Assembly (NCBI GenBank): GCA_021791615.1
Contig: JAJYWG010000352.1
Coordinates: forward strand, 62,330-126,329
DNA: 64,000 nt
From: Actinomycetes bacterium
GTDB taxonomy: Bacteria; Actinomycetota; Acidimicrobiia; Acidimicrobiales; RAAP-2
Direction of reading: 5' to 3'
The translations under genes were made by a program, and so were the position numbers. The notes beneath the pieces were generated by a model that worked only from the letters and a program-made list of their open reading frames with translations, ran no database searches and was not told where the DNA came from. Shown here piece by piece: positions 1 to 8,912 of the stretch (within the stretch, counting starts at the first letter, position 1; each line of letters begins with the position of its first letter).

Positions 1-2
1 CC

Positions 3-899
3 GGAGGTGACTACTACGACGCCGAGCTCTACTTTGTCACCACCCGGGACATCGCCGACCTCAAGTTCGGCGGTCCGGTCGACAACCTGGTGGACGGTCC
101 GACCGGCCTCGTCGTCACGGTCCGGGTCTTCGGCGAGCTGGCCTTCCACGTCACCGATCCCACGACGTTGCTCGCCAAGCTCATCGGAACGGATGGGGTC
201 GAGGACTTCAACGGGGAGATCTCCCAGTGGGTGTCCGACCAGACCCTCGCCGCCATCCGGGTGGTGCTCCCGGACCTCGTTGCAGCGCACGGGGTCCTGG
301 CCATGGGCCAGCTCCAAGAGGACACCGCCCGGGCCGCTGTCGGAAAGGCCAACGAGAAGCTCACTCCCTACGGCCTGGCGATCACGACCTTCGGTGAGCT
401 CAACGTCAACCTGCCCGACGCAGACGTCCAGCAGATCAAGCAGCTGGTGGCCACGCGGGCCTACACGTCGATGGCCGGGTCGTTCGACAGCGCGGTGCGA
501 GGGGAAGCGGCCCTCGAGATCGCCCAGGGGGTGGCCGCAGGGAACGTCGGAGCTCAGCCCGCGATCATGGCTGGGATGATGATGGGAGCTCCGATCGCTC
601 CCGCAGTAGGTCCGGTGGCTGCGGCCGCGGGTCCGGCAGTTGCCGCGGTTCCGGCTCCTTCAGCATCGTCGGTGCCCCCGGGGCAGTACTGTTCGCAGTG
701 CGGGACCACCTTGGCGCCGAGTGCGCGGTTCTGTTCAGGCTGCGGAGTCCCCGTCGCCGCACCGGCCGTGCCTCCTGAGCCGGGAGCGCCTCCTGAGCCG
801 GCAGCGCCGCCCGTCGCAGGTGGCCAACCTCCCGGCCCGGGCTATTGGATGGCCTCGGACGGGAATTGGTACCCACCCGAGTCGCTGCCCCGACGGTGA
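3..899 (+). CDS. SPFH-domain (YdjI/virion-core-like) protein with C-terminal zinc ribbon, 5' partial
   Basis: The reading frame is open from base 3, so the N-terminus lies outside the window; 298 residues are visible. The first two thirds resemble the late part of the SPFH/YdjI (COG4260, virion-core-like) family: a mixed beta/alpha section, then an Ala-rich helix ending in a Met/Gly/Ala/Pro-rich linker. A four-cysteine zinc ribbon follows (CSQCG...CSGCG, about bases 689-753). The extreme C-terminus carries GYWMASDGNWYPPES, a motif that recurs in an unrelated membrane protein at 53.9 kb. SPFH proteins usually scaffold membranes or protease complexes; the role here is unknown. The stop overlaps the next start (GTGA), so the two genes are probably translationally coupled. 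Confidence 0.75.
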   Translation, partial: GGDYYDAELYFVTTRDIADLKFGGPVDNLVDGPTGLVVTVRVFGELAFHVTDPTTLLAKLIGTDGVEDFNGEISQWVSDQTLAAIRVVLPDLVAAHGVLAMGQLQEDTARAAVGKANEKLTPYGLAITTFGELNVNLPDADVQQIKQLVATRAYTSMAGSFDSAVRGEAALEIAQGVAAGNVGAQPAIMAGMMMGAPIAPAVGPVAAAAGPAVAAVPAPSASSVPPGQYCSQCGTTLAPSARFCSGCGVPVAAPAVPPEPGAPPEPAAPPVAGGQPPGPGYWMASDGNWYPPESLPRR

Positions 900-1447
900 A
901 CGCGGGTACCGGGCGGCTTGCCCCGATCCCGGTCACGGTGGACAACGCCTCCGACTGGGGGGAGCTCTCCGCGCAGCTTTCTGCCGCGGAGGGCATGCCT
1001 ACCGGGCTCAACCTCGAAACGCTGTGCAGGTTCGTCGGCAGCGCGGTCCCGCTGCAATTCGCGGCCGAAGTCTCGGGTTCCACCGACGTGCTGCGCGGGA
1101 TGTTCTCCGACCAGATGGTCGTCCAGGCCCAGCGCAACATCGGCCGCTTGCAGGCAGCGCAGCCGGTATCGGCCGCGGTCCGCCTGGTGGGGGCGCCGAT
1201 CCGTGACGGCCGGCCGGAGCTTCGCATCCACGTCAACGTGGCCGCCGTTGCCCCCGACGGGAACCGGCTGGCCTTCGGGGAATTCTGGGACCTCATCTCA
1301 AACACCCATGCCACGGTGAGCGCGGGCCGGTGCCCCTCGTGTGGCGCGCCACTCGAGACAGGCCAGCTCATCTGCGAGCACTGCCACGCCGACGCGCGGA
1401 CCGTGCAGAGCGTCCCACTCCTCGTGACCCGGATGGAGCTCTACTGA
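896..1447 (+). CDS. Small protein with C-terminal zinc ribbon, possibly Tim44/NTF2-like
   Basis: A 183-residue protein. GTG at 896 is chosen because it overlaps the upstream TGA in a GTGA junction. The central part (a helix-rich stretch, then strands such as AVRLVGAPI, ELRIHVNVAAV and EFWDLI) is consistent with a Tim44/NTF2-like fold, a weak assignment made by eye. The C-terminus has a four-cysteine ribbon (CPSCGAPL and CEHCHA). Coupling to the SPFH gene and the shared zinc-ribbon feature suggest the two act together. Its last 80 bases overlap the 3' end of the convergent VirD4-like gene. No specific function is claimed. Confidence 0.65.
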   Translation: MNAGTGRLAPIPVTVDNASDWGELSAQLSAAEGMPTGLNLETLCRFVGSAVPLQFAAEVSGSTDVLRGMFSDQMVVQAQRNIGRLQAAQPVSAAVRLVGAPIRDGRPELRIHVNVAAVAPDGNRLAFGEFWDLISNTHATVSAGRCPSCGAPLETGQLICEHCHADARTVQSVPLLVTRMELY

Positions 1448-3200
1448 CCCGAGTGGATCCGGTCAAAGTGGATCCGGCGTCCGAGAGATGTCGCCCTCCA
1501 CGACGTGAGAGCTCTGGGTCGCGAAACCAGGGGCGCAGCGCGACGAGCACCGGGGGGAGCGCGCCGTAGACGAGCACGCCGGTGCCGGGCTGCATCTGGC
1601 GGAGCGCATCGGGAGGGAGCAGGGGACGTCGGGTGGCCGAGGTCGTCACCGTACGCCTTCCCGCGTGGTCGCGGGAGACCGAGGGGACCTGACGTACTTC
1701 GTCTCCCACCAGGTGGCTGACATGATCCAACGTCCGAGGGTCGGACGTTCCCGACAGGTACAGCGTCGCCCGGTGGTTGTTCACGACCGTGCCCGATCGC
1801 TCGCCGTAGCGGGCAGCGATCTGTGCCAAGTCCTGCCAGACGCTCATGAGCTGGACTCCGTGTCCGGCACACGTCGCCGCGAGTCCGTCGAGGTCGGGGA
1901 GTGGCGCGATGTTCGCCGCCTCGTCGAGCACCACGAGGAGCGGTGGTGTCAGCGGAGCACCGCGAACCGAAGAACGGGTGAACGCGGTTTCGACGACTTG
2001 CTTCACGAGCGCCGTGAACAACGCCCGCAGCCTCCGCTGGTCGTGTGCGGGGGCACACAGGTACAAGGTGTTCGACCCGTCCAGCAGGGCATTGGGGTCG
2101 ATCTCGCCGCGGAGCGCCGGTTTGCTTGCGCCGACGGCCGGGATGCCGTAGGGCGGGGTCTGGTCGATGCGATCGCCTCGGGACCGCTGCGGCGGCCCAC
2201 CCCATGTACGCGACGACGGGACTGGGACTGGGACTGGGACTGGGACGACGACCTCGGCGAACGGTTCTGCGAACGGCTCGAGGACCGTCTCGACCGTCGT
2301 GTAGACGGAGCTTCGCTGCCGCTCTTCGCGTTGCCAGGTGGCCCGGGCGGACTGCAGTGCTTCGGGGGTCCCGGTCGCCGCCAGGATGTCCGCAACCTCG
2401 ACCATTTCCTGGGTGTCCACCCAGCGCACGACGTCGTGCATGGTGAGCTGGGCTATCGAGGCGGCGTACAGCAACGGTGCCAGGAGCTTGGCCGCCGCCG
2501 CGTACCAGAACTCGCCGTCGGCGGTCGTCCCGGGCCCCTGCGCCACTTCGGTGAGATCGGCAGCCGTTCGGCGTGCCCCGGCCCACGTGCGCGAACCCGG
2601 AAGTGGTGACCAGGGAGTGCTGGGCAGACCGGTAGTCCCGGCTGGATCGAAGCACCAGACCGTGCCCCGGCCCCGCCGCCACTCGAGGGTGTCTCGGACG
2701 AGGTCGGTCTTGACGCTGGCGGCGACCACAGGACCCTCCCACCGCAAGATGGCCGGGACTGCCACTGCCGTGGTCTTCCCGCACTGCGTCGGCCCGACGA
2801 CGGCGACCGACTGGGCTGGCTCGCACGCGAGCAGGAGTCGGCCGGCGCCACCTCTCGGGCAAGCCAGCGTGCCCAGGACGATCCGTCCCGCTGGAACCGA
2901 TGCGAGCCGGCCTCCGGCTCGGCGGGGTCGAGCGCGGACGAGCAGCGACGCGATGTCATGCCGGAGGGCCCAGCGGGCGCCCGCTGTTCGCCGACCGCCC
3001 ATGCCAAGTCCCGACCCGGCTCTTGACAGCGCCAGAGCACGGGACCGTCCGCCGGCCTGGCTCTGGCCGGCGTGGGGGCGCGGGCTTCTCCCGGCGGACG
3101 GCTCTCGGTCGAAGACGTAGGCCGAGGCGATCACGGCCGCCATCCCGATCGCCAGGCCGAGCCCGATCTCGGCGAGGGTGACGTGAGGGAGCGTGACCAC
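1368..3200 (-). CDS. VirD4/TraG-like type IV coupling ATPase
   Basis: About 610 residues. An N-terminal hydrophobic segment (AEIGLGLAIGMAAVIASAY) precedes a P-loop domain with Walker A GPTQCGKTT and Walker B LLVVLDEAANIA, followed by the coupling-protein pattern GVQLMSVWQDLAQ. Such proteins are membrane hexamers that feed DNA or protein into type IV channels. GTG 3200 lies one base after the upstream stop; ATG 3224, overlapping that stop, is an alternative. A (VP)5 tract encoded by a 6-bp tandem repeat sits near 2218-2250. The 3' end overlaps the convergent zinc-ribbon gene. It is the last gene of a five-gene minus-strand cluster. Confidence 0.85.
   Translation of the reverse strand: MVTLPHVTLAEIGLGLAIGMAAVIASAYVFDREPSAGRSPRPHAGQSQAGGRSRALALSRAGSGLGMGGRRTAGARWALRHDIASLLVRARPRRAGGRLASVPAGRIVLGTLACPRGGAGRLLLACEPAQSVAVVGPTQCGKTTAVAVPAILRWEGPVVAASVKTDLVRDTLEWRRGRGTVWCFDPAGTTGLPSTPWSPLPGSRTWAGARRTAADLTEVAQGPGTTADGEFWYAAAAKLLAPLLYAASIAQLTMHDVVRWVDTQEMVEVADILAATGTPEALQSARATWQREERQRSSVYTTVETVLEPFAEPFAEVVVPVPVPVPVPSSRTWGGPPQRSRGDRIDQTPPYGIPAVGASKPALRGEIDPNALLDGSNTLYLCAPAHDQRRLRALFTALVKQVVETAFTRSSVRGAPLTPPLLVVLDEAANIAPLPDLDGLAATCAGHGVQLMSVWQDLAQIAARYGERSGTVVNNHRATLYLSGTSDPRTLDHVSHLVGDEVRQVPSVSRDHAGRRTVTTSATRRPLLPPDALRQMQPGTGVLVYGALPPVLVALRPWFRDPELSRRGGRHLSDAGSTLTGSTRVSRAPSGSRGVGRSARSARRRGSARR
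2218..2250 (+). repeat. Hexanucleotide tandem repeat (GGGACT, about 4-5 copies) inside the VirD4-like gene
   Basis: The plus strand reads GGGACT repeated. On the coding minus strand it gives alternating Val-Pro (VPVPVPVPVP). Because the unit is 6 bp, copy-number change would keep the frame and only lengthen or shorten the Val-Pro tract. Confidence 0.8.
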
Positions 3201-3201
3201 G

Positions 3202-4557
3202 TCAGTGCGAGGACATCGCCGCATCGGTGTCGACGAGGTCGCGCTCGGCTCCACCGACCGCGTGTTGGACGAGAAAGGCTCGAGAGCCCACCTTCCACAA
3301 GGCCACACCCCGCCGGAGCTGAGGGAGGAGATCGGCCTCGGTGGGAGAGAGCGAGAGCAGGTCGGCCGCGCCGGCGACCTCCCCGGGCGGCTGGGAGTAG
3401 ACGACCCGGGTCTCGGAGTCGGCCAGCAGGCCTCGCGCCAGGCTCACCTGCTCCGAACCCTCGGCCCCGACGGCCCAGAGGTCGCTCAGTCGGTGGAGCA
3501 CGGCCACGTTCGCGATGCCGTAGGCCCGCGAGAGCTTCCAGGAGGCCTGGAGCCATCGGGCGACGCCCACGTTCGCCAGCACAGCCCAGGCCTCGTCGAC
3601 CACCACGAGGGTATGGGCGTTGCCTCCCTCCGTGTGCTCCCGAGGGGACGCGCCCCACGCGCCGGTTGCCCGCGTGGGCGCGTCGCGTCCGCTTGCCGCC
3701 TGACGGGCGAGGGCCGCCTGGAGCCACGCCGTCGCGCAGGCCATGAGCACACCGAGCGCGACCGAGTTGTACAGGGCCGAGAGGTCGAGCACCACCAGCG
3801 GGCCCGAGAGGTCCAGCCCCGTCGTGGTCGGTCCGTCGAACATGCCCCGTAGGTCACCGTGCACCAGGCGGCGGAGCTCCAAAGCGACGTCGCGGCCGTC
3901 TTCGAGCAGGATTGCCTGCCTGGTGCGGATGCGCTCGGCTGCCTCCAGCGTCGGGTCCAGCATGGCGTCGACGACCGCAGGGAGCGTGGGGACGGCTCCT
4001 CCCGCGACCACCGTCGACAGCGCGAGGTCGACGGCGACTCGCTCGCGCGGCTGGAGCGTCCGTCCGAGGCACGCGCTGGCGAGCGACGCCAGCAGCTCGA
4101 CCTGGCGGCCATCGGCACCCTGCCCTCCCTCCCGTGGGCTGGCGACGGCAATCTCGGTGTGCGGCCCCGGATCGAGTGGGTTCAGGCGGACCGATCCGCC
4201 CGGTACCAAGGCGATGGGCCGAGTGTCCCAGGATGCGGCGAGCGTCGAGTACTCACCTTTGGGGTCGACGACCCATGCGCGTCGTCCGAAGACGGCCTGG
4301 CGCCACAGGTAGGTCTTGACGAACGAGCTCTTCCCCCGTCCGATCTGACCGAAGACGATCATGTTCGGGTTGGAGACGATTCCCTGGGAGTAGAGCTCGA
4401 AGGGGTCGTAGACGAACGACCCCCCGAGCAGGTCGTGGCCGATCAGCACGCCGCGGTGCCCGAGGCCGGCTTCGGCAACCAGCGGGTACGCGGCCCCCAG
4501 GTTGCGGGTCGTCACCTGGTGGGCCGGGAGCGATGGACCCGTACGCGGCCTCAGCAT
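3202..4557 (-). CDS. VirB4/TraC-like conjugation ATPase
   Basis: 451 residues. It begins with PAHQVTTRNLGAAYP, typical of the actinobacterial SCO6880-associated ATPase. Walker A is GQIGRGKSSFVKT (about residue 92), followed by VVDPKGEY, and Walker B is HTLVVVDEAWAVLA. The C-terminal part matches the motor domain of VirB4 proteins, which power channel or pilus assembly at the inner membrane. The large N-terminal VirB4 domain is absent, as is usual for this clade, where the SCO6880 partner may supply it. A 22-codon ORF (4619-4551) overlaps the start, but its coding status is unproven. Confidence 0.85.
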   Translation of the reverse strand: MLRPRTGPSLPAHQVTTRNLGAAYPLVAEAGLGHRGVLIGHDLLGGSFVYDPFELYSQGIVSNPNMIVFGQIGRGKSSFVKTYLWRQAVFGRRAWVVDPKGEYSTLAASWDTRPIALVPGGSVRLNPLDPGPHTEIAVASPREGGQGADGRQVELLASLASACLGRTLQPRERVAVDLALSTVVAGGAVPTLPAVVDAMLDPTLEAAERIRTRQAILLEDGRDVALELRRLVHGDLRGMFDGPTTTGLDLSGPLVVLDLSALYNSVALGVLMACATAWLQAALARQAASGRDAPTRATGAWGASPREHTEGGNAHTLVVVDEAWAVLANVGVARWLQASWKLSRAYGIANVAVLHRLSDLWAVGAEGSEQVSLARGLLADSETRVVYSQPPGEVAGAADLLSLSPTEADLLPQLRRGVALWKVGSRAFLVQHAVGGAERDLVDTDAAMSSH

Positions 4558-4897
4558 GAGAAGCCATATCCCTCGAAGAGCCCACCACGAGTGGCGCTGT
4601 CCGTGAGTGCCGGTCCCATGTAGGTGAACGGTCGCTCTGGATGGAGCGAGTGCTACCGAGGCAGGATGCGCCGGAGAGATCGGGCCGATGTCGAGGCGGC
4701 TCCAGGTCCTGGGAGGACCGCCTGCCCCCGGACTTCAGCGACGCCATGTTCCGGCCGAGCCGGGTGCCGGCAATTCTGTGCCACACCTTGGCAATGGGGG
4801 ACGTGGGGGCACACCTGCTCGGGGCCGGCAGTCGCGGCTGGCATCGGGCAGATCCAACACTTCGCGTACGGCGACCAGACAATCGACGCGGGTGGTG
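4558..4897. other. 340-bp gap between SCO6880 and VirB4-like genes
   Basis: No recognisable protein or RNA gene. Open frames exist on both strands but have shadow-ORF composition. A 22-codon minus-strand ORF at 4619-4551 (product begins MGPALTDSATRGG) overlaps the VirB4 start and could be a small coupled peptide. Such a gap is unusual in an otherwise tightly packed cluster. Confidence 0.4.
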
Positions 4898-6487
4898 TCA
4901 CCCCAGCCCACGGCACAACGGCAGCGTGCAGGTGAGCGCTCTCACCTGGTCGCCGTAGAGCCGGCGCAGCTCGAGCCGGCACTGCCCGGCATCCTGCTCG
5001 CTCTGTGCGCAGGCGTCTTCGAGCTGCTCTCTGGTCGCGGCCGTCACGGTGAGGTACCCCGAGAACCTGTAGGACGCGTGTCCGTCGACCAGCTCCTCCT
5101 CGCGCCGAGCCACGACGTCGGTCTCGCGCGACCGGCGAGCGGTCGAAAGAAAACCACCGCGCCGCCGGAGCTCGGCGTCCGCGACGTCAGCGGTGCGGGC
5201 TCGCTCGATCTGGCGGAGGGCTTGGCTGGGTGGAAGCGGTTCCATGACCACGGCGAGATTGCGCCGGACCGGACCCAGGAGTAGGGGCGCGAGGAAGTCG
5301 GGCTCGACGTCGATCCTGGGCCATTCCGAGATCCAGTACGTGGCGTGCCACGTGCCGTCCGTGCGCACGCATCCCCACTCCGGCTCGACTGCCATGGGCC
5401 ACAAGGTGGCGGCACTGCCGGCCTCGTCGAGTCCAGTGACCCGGTCCTGGGCCGTACTTCCGTCGCAGCTGTCGTGCCCAACGCGCCTTTCGTGCCCTTC
5501 GCTCCCGGCGCGCCCTGCGAAGCCGCCATGCTGTTCGAGCGGAGGGAGCGGTCCAGGCCGGCCCAGGCGGCGAAGCAAGGCAGTCAGCTCCCGTGGTCCC
5601 ATGACCGACTCCACGGCGGCGTCGGTGTCGGAGAGACGACGCCGGAGCATGCCCAGCTCGCGGAGCAGGACGCTGCAGGCGCCGCGGTGGCCCCCGCCCG
5701 CGGCCCGCACTGCTCGCAAGGTATGACCCGTCGCGCTGACCTGGAGTGCCACGTTGACCTCGTGACGGCAGGTGTGGGCGCCCGTCTCCTCGAGGAGTGC
5801 GACATAGGAGCGTTGAGCGGGCGAGTCTTCGTCCAGTACTCCGCGCCGTCCGAGGTGCTCTCGGACGGCGCGCCCATCGTCGGGAAGAGCCGACGCAGTC
5901 CACTGGATGCGATGGACGGCCGAGCGTTCCCGCGCGAGCGACGCCAGCACCGCGGACCATTCGCCGACGCGCTGATCCTGGTCGGCCGGACCGAGAAGAG
6001 CGAAGCTATGCCCTCGGACTGACAAGACTGCCGTGTACGTGCGCGCTCGCGCGTCGAAGAGCACCCCGACGCGGGCATTGCCGAGTGGGTCGGGCACCGC
6101 GAAAAGGGAAAGTCGGCCGAAAGGGTGAGGATGGTGCCGCGGTGCTCGGTAGGTGAGGATCGGGCGCGTGTCCCCGACCCAATGACCTTCAGATGGTGCC
6201 GAAGAGAGGTGGCGGCGGGAGCGGGTGAGACCACCCACGCTCCAGCGGGCCACGCTCGGGAGCCACTCCTCGGCAGTGCGCCCTGCGAAGGGCCAGCACG
6301 CAAAAGCCAGACCCCCGCCGACAGCGGTCACGGCGACCGCCACCGCCACCGGGCTGGGTCGGGAGTGGAGGACGGCCACGGCCACGACCAAACCGGATGC
6401 GACGGCGCCGATCTGGCCACCTCGCCAACCGGCGATCAGCCCACGGCGCTCGAGTGGACCGAATCGATAGCGAGGCCGCTCAACCAT
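4898..6487 (-). CDS. SCO6880-family conjugation/type IV secretion protein
   Basis: 529 residues, recognised from the N-terminal YRFGPLERRGLIAGWRGGQI, two adjacent membrane segments (about residues 20-65), the long soluble region with RTYTAVLSVRG, and the typical end TLPLCRGL. SCO6880 proteins combine a PrgI-like membrane anchor with a VirB4-N-like domain and sit beside VirB4/VirD4 ATPases in actinobacterial elements. ATG 6487 is preferred over GTG 6499 because GGGAG precedes it; it overlaps the TrbL stop by 8 bp. A Gly/Ser/Asp-rich stretch of roughly 45 residues interrupts the middle. Confidence 0.85.
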   Translation of the reverse strand: MVERPRYRFGPLERRGLIAGWRGGQIGAVASGLVVAVAVLHSRPSPVAVAVAVTAVGGGLAFACWPFAGRTAEEWLPSVARWSVGGLTRSRRHLSSAPSEGHWVGDTRPILTYRAPRHHPHPFGRLSLFAVPDPLGNARVGVLFDARARTYTAVLSVRGHSFALLGPADQDQRVGEWSAVLASLARERSAVHRIQWTASALPDDGRAVREHLGRRGVLDEDSPAQRSYVALLEETGAHTCRHEVNVALQVSATGHTLRAVRAAGGGHRGACSVLLRELGMLRRRLSDTDAAVESVMGPRELTALLRRLGRPGPLPPLEQHGGFAGRAGSEGHERRVGHDSCDGSTAQDRVTGLDEAGSAATLWPMAVEPEWGCVRTDGTWHATYWISEWPRIDVEPDFLAPLLLGPVRRNLAVVMEPLPPSQALRQIERARTADVADAELRRRGGFLSTARRSRETDVVARREEELVDGHASYRFSGYLTVTAATREQLEDACAQSEQDAGQCRLELRRLYGDQVRALTCTLPLCRGLG

Positions 6488-8165
6488 TTCCGCTCCCACC
6501 CCGCTCGCCGCTCGGCAGCTCCCACTGCATCCGCGGTCCGATCCGGTCGTCCTCTACTCGGAACCGAGCAGGCGGGAGTGCACGTGCGGATGAGCGGCCG
6601 CCCATCGCCGGCCCGCCTCCCGAACCGCCCGCGAGCCCGCCTCCCGAACCGCCCGCGATGCTTCCGCCGGTGGAGGTACCGACCGGCGAGGGAGCCGCTC
6701 CTGCCAACCCGCTCTCACCGGGGGGCAGACCGTCCGGCGATCCCCACAGCGGGAGGGGGCCGCGTCCAGAGGGATCGCCTCCCTCCGACCACGGGACGAA
6801 CGCCGGGTCTACCTGCCCCCGGGTCAGAGAAGCGCTGTCCCATTCGGGCATCGGCCGGCCACGCCAGACCTCCACGCCGATCGTCCCGGCGGATGTCGCG
6901 CTCCCCCCATCCGTGCCTCGTGCGCCATCGGTTCGTGAGGAGCCCGGCGCGGCGTGGGACCTACCCCCGAACCCCCCACCCTGGCGACGGCCTGGGCCGG
7001 CCCTGCCACCGCTGCGACCGCCTGTGCCGGGAGCTCTCCCCTCGCCACCGGCTCGGTGGCCGGCGTCGCTCGAGCCACCAGTCGAGCCACCAGTCGAGCC
7101 ACCGCCGGAACCTGGCGTGGAGATCGCCGTGTGAAGTCCGGTGCCCGGCGAGCCGGTCTCGAAGGAGGAGGCACGAGCAGCTTGGAGGGCGAACGCCGCG
7201 GCAGTGCGCGGCGCGGACCCGAGAGCCTGGCGGGCCCGGTGGCGCATCCCCTCGAGCTGATGGACGGCGCCTGCTTCGACTGCCGGCACGAGGCGCAGCA
7301 GCGTGAACGGGGTGAAGGCCGCCAGTAGCAAGAGAGCACCGCCGCCGAGCACCGAGGCGAACCCTGCCCCGGTCCCCGAGGCCACCGCAGCGGCCGCCAG
7401 GCTGAGGACCGCCACGATGACGAACTTGGCCAGGATGAGCGCCACCAGGGTGTCGGCCAGGCGCCTGCACCAGTGGGAGATCGCCGGCCACACCAGGCTG
7501 GCCAGGGCCAGCGGGAGAAAGAGGACGGCCACGTAGACGGCAGCCGCCCGCACCAAGAGCTCCACCCACAGGGCGAACGCGCCCATGGCGACGAGGAGGC
7601 CTCCCAGCAGCAGGACGAACGTGGGTGGCGACTGCGGACCGGCCCCGATCTCGCTCACGATCAGGTTCGCCAGCCCGGTGAGCACGTTCTGGATGGCCCC
7701 GCCGCTCCCCCCGGCGACCGCAGCGGACAGCGCGTCGGTGGCGGCCAGGGACATCTGGACGAGCTGGACGGCTGCGGCCGTGAGGAGCGCAGCCAGTGGG
7801 AGCTGCACCATGACCGAGTGGACCAGGGGGCCGGGGGTCTGGTGGTACACGGCTTGGACGGCCGACATGAGAAGGAGTGGAAGGACCACGACCCCGGCAA
7901 GCCCGGCCATTACCTGGTAGTGAGCTTCAAACCATCCCGCGCCCAAGTCCACCGACGTGCTCGACGACAGGACGCCGCCGATCTGGCCGAGCAGCCAGCT
8001 GGCACCGCTGACCACCCAGGAGGCGAGTGCCGAGAGCACGCTGCCGGCGCCCGAGCTCAGGATGCCCGACCCCACGCTTCCTGCTGCGTGACACGCCGGA
8101 GCGAGCAGACCTGTGCAGCCGCCTGTGGGCAAGATCGACAGGCCCGAGGTTGCGACGCCGCTCAT
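6480..8165 (-). CDS. TrbL/VirB6-like polytopic conjugation membrane protein
   Basis: 561 residues. After a Ser/Gly-rich N-terminus there are about six to seven hydrophobic segments (for example GVVVLPLLLMSAV, TFVLLLGGLLVAMGAFALWV, AVYVAVLFLPLALASLVWP, LAKFVIVAVLSLAAAAVA and ALLLLAAFTPFTLLRLVPAVEAG). The C-terminal 200 residues are disordered Gly/Ser/Pro-rich sequence with (GGST)n and GGGLAGGSGGG repeats. Topology and neighbours match TrbL/VirB6, the inner-membrane channel component. ATG 8165 is chosen; a TTG at 8186 is possible. Confidence 0.8.
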   Translation of the reverse strand: MSGVATSGLSILPTGGCTGLLAPACHAAGSVGSGILSSGAGSVLSALASWVVSGASWLLGQIGGVLSSSTSVDLGAGWFEAHYQVMAGLAGVVVLPLLLMSAVQAVYHQTPGPLVHSVMVQLPLAALLTAAAVQLVQMSLAATDALSAAVAGGSGGAIQNVLTGLANLIVSEIGAGPQSPPTFVLLLGGLLVAMGAFALWVELLVRAAAVYVAVLFLPLALASLVWPAISHWCRRLADTLVALILAKFVIVAVLSLAAAAVASGTGAGFASVLGGGALLLLAAFTPFTLLRLVPAVEAGAVHQLEGMRHRARQALGSAPRTAAAFALQAARASSFETGSPGTGLHTAISTPGSGGGSTGGSTGGSSDAGHRAGGEGRAPGTGGRSGGRAGPGRRQGGGFGGRSHAAPGSSRTDGARGTDGGSATSAGTIGVEVWRGRPMPEWDSASLTRGQVDPAFVPWSEGGDPSGRGPLPLWGSPDGLPPGESGLAGAAPSPVGTSTGGSIAGGSGGGLAGGSGGGPAMGGRSSARALPPARFRVEDDRIGPRMQWELPSGERGGSGNG

Positions 8166-8228
8166 CTGACGTGACTGCTCGGGCAAACGGCTCTTGTGCG
8201 ACAGCGAGCGCCGACTCGGTCCCGGCGC

Positions 8229-8720
8229 TCAGTGGACACTGAGGCCGGTGTGGAAGAAGAAGTTGATCAGCGCCGGAGCGGCACCGATGAGAAGGGCGGC
8301 CAGTCCCGAGACGAGCACGGCCCGCCGCCCGAAGAACGACTGCTGGTAGTTCTGGGTGTGCGCGCCCAGTGCCCACGACGCCGCCCCGATGAGGAGGCCG
8401 ACCAGGGAGAGGATGAGCGCCCAGCCCCCGAGCCCGTTCGTGAGGTTCTGCAGGGCGGTGCCGCCCGGGAGCTGTGTGGGTTGGGGGTTCAAGGTGACGT
8501 CGGTGAGTTGGGCGCTCGCACTGGTCCCGGCACTGCGGAAGCCACCCCCGCCGCGGGCGTCAGCGAGCCGATCCAGAAGATGCGCGCCGCCAACGCGGCC
8601 GGCCCCGCCAGCTGCGCCGACGTGCCCGGATGCAACGACCTGGCCAACCGCCGCCAGGTGGGATCCCGTCGCAGGGAGCAAAGCCATCGCTGCTGTCGGC
8701 CAGCACATCATCACGTCCAT
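8229..8720 (-). CDS. DUF6112/VirB2-like small membrane (pilin-like) protein
   Basis: The C-terminal 90 residues carry two hydrophobic helices (LGGWALILSLVGLLIGAASWALG and VLVSGLAALLIGAAPALINFF) around a short polar loop, with LPGGTALQNLTNGL before them. This is the layout of DUF6112/VirB2-TrbC pilin-like proteins that precede TrbL in actinobacterial conjugation clusters. The N-terminus is uncertain: ATGs at 8720, 8768 and 8825 are all in frame; 8720 is used. The first residues may be a signal sequence. It heads the minus-strand cluster. Confidence 0.7.
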   Translation of the reverse strand: MDVMMCWPTAAMALLPATGSHLAAVGQVVASGHVGAAGGAGRVGGAHLLDRLADARGGGGFRSAGTSASAQLTDVTLNPQPTQLPGGTALQNLTNGLGGWALILSLVGLLIGAASWALGAHTQNYQQSFFGRRAVLVSGLAALLIGAAPALINFFFHTGLSVH

Positions 8721-8837
8721 CCCGCGTTCGCACTCGACGATCTCGGGTCGTCCGTGCCGACCGAACATCGGGGCCACCGGACCAATCCGGCCCCGGCGTC
8801 CGATTCTACAGTGCACGACGGTCATTTTCAAGTAGTG

Positions 8838-8855
8838 CATGTCAATTTCATGTCA
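8838..8855 (+). promoter_or_regulatory. CATGTCA direct repeat with 11-bp period upstream of the sensor kinase
   Basis: CATGTCA occurs at 8838-8844 and again at 8849-8855, exactly 11 bp apart, in a locally AT-rich patch between divergent genes. OmpR/PhoB-type regulators, the class encoded by the downstream response regulator, bind tandem sites with this period. Autoregulation is an inference. Confidence 0.35.
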
Positions 8856-8912
8856 TCTCAGATCGCCCTGGCTATCGCCCACTGCGGCGCTTCGCCCTGC
8901 CATGCTGGGAAG

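Noticed and set aside
1441..2862. 473-codon second frame inside the VirD4-like gene
   Set aside because: Arg/Pro-rich shadow; Walker motifs are in the other frame.
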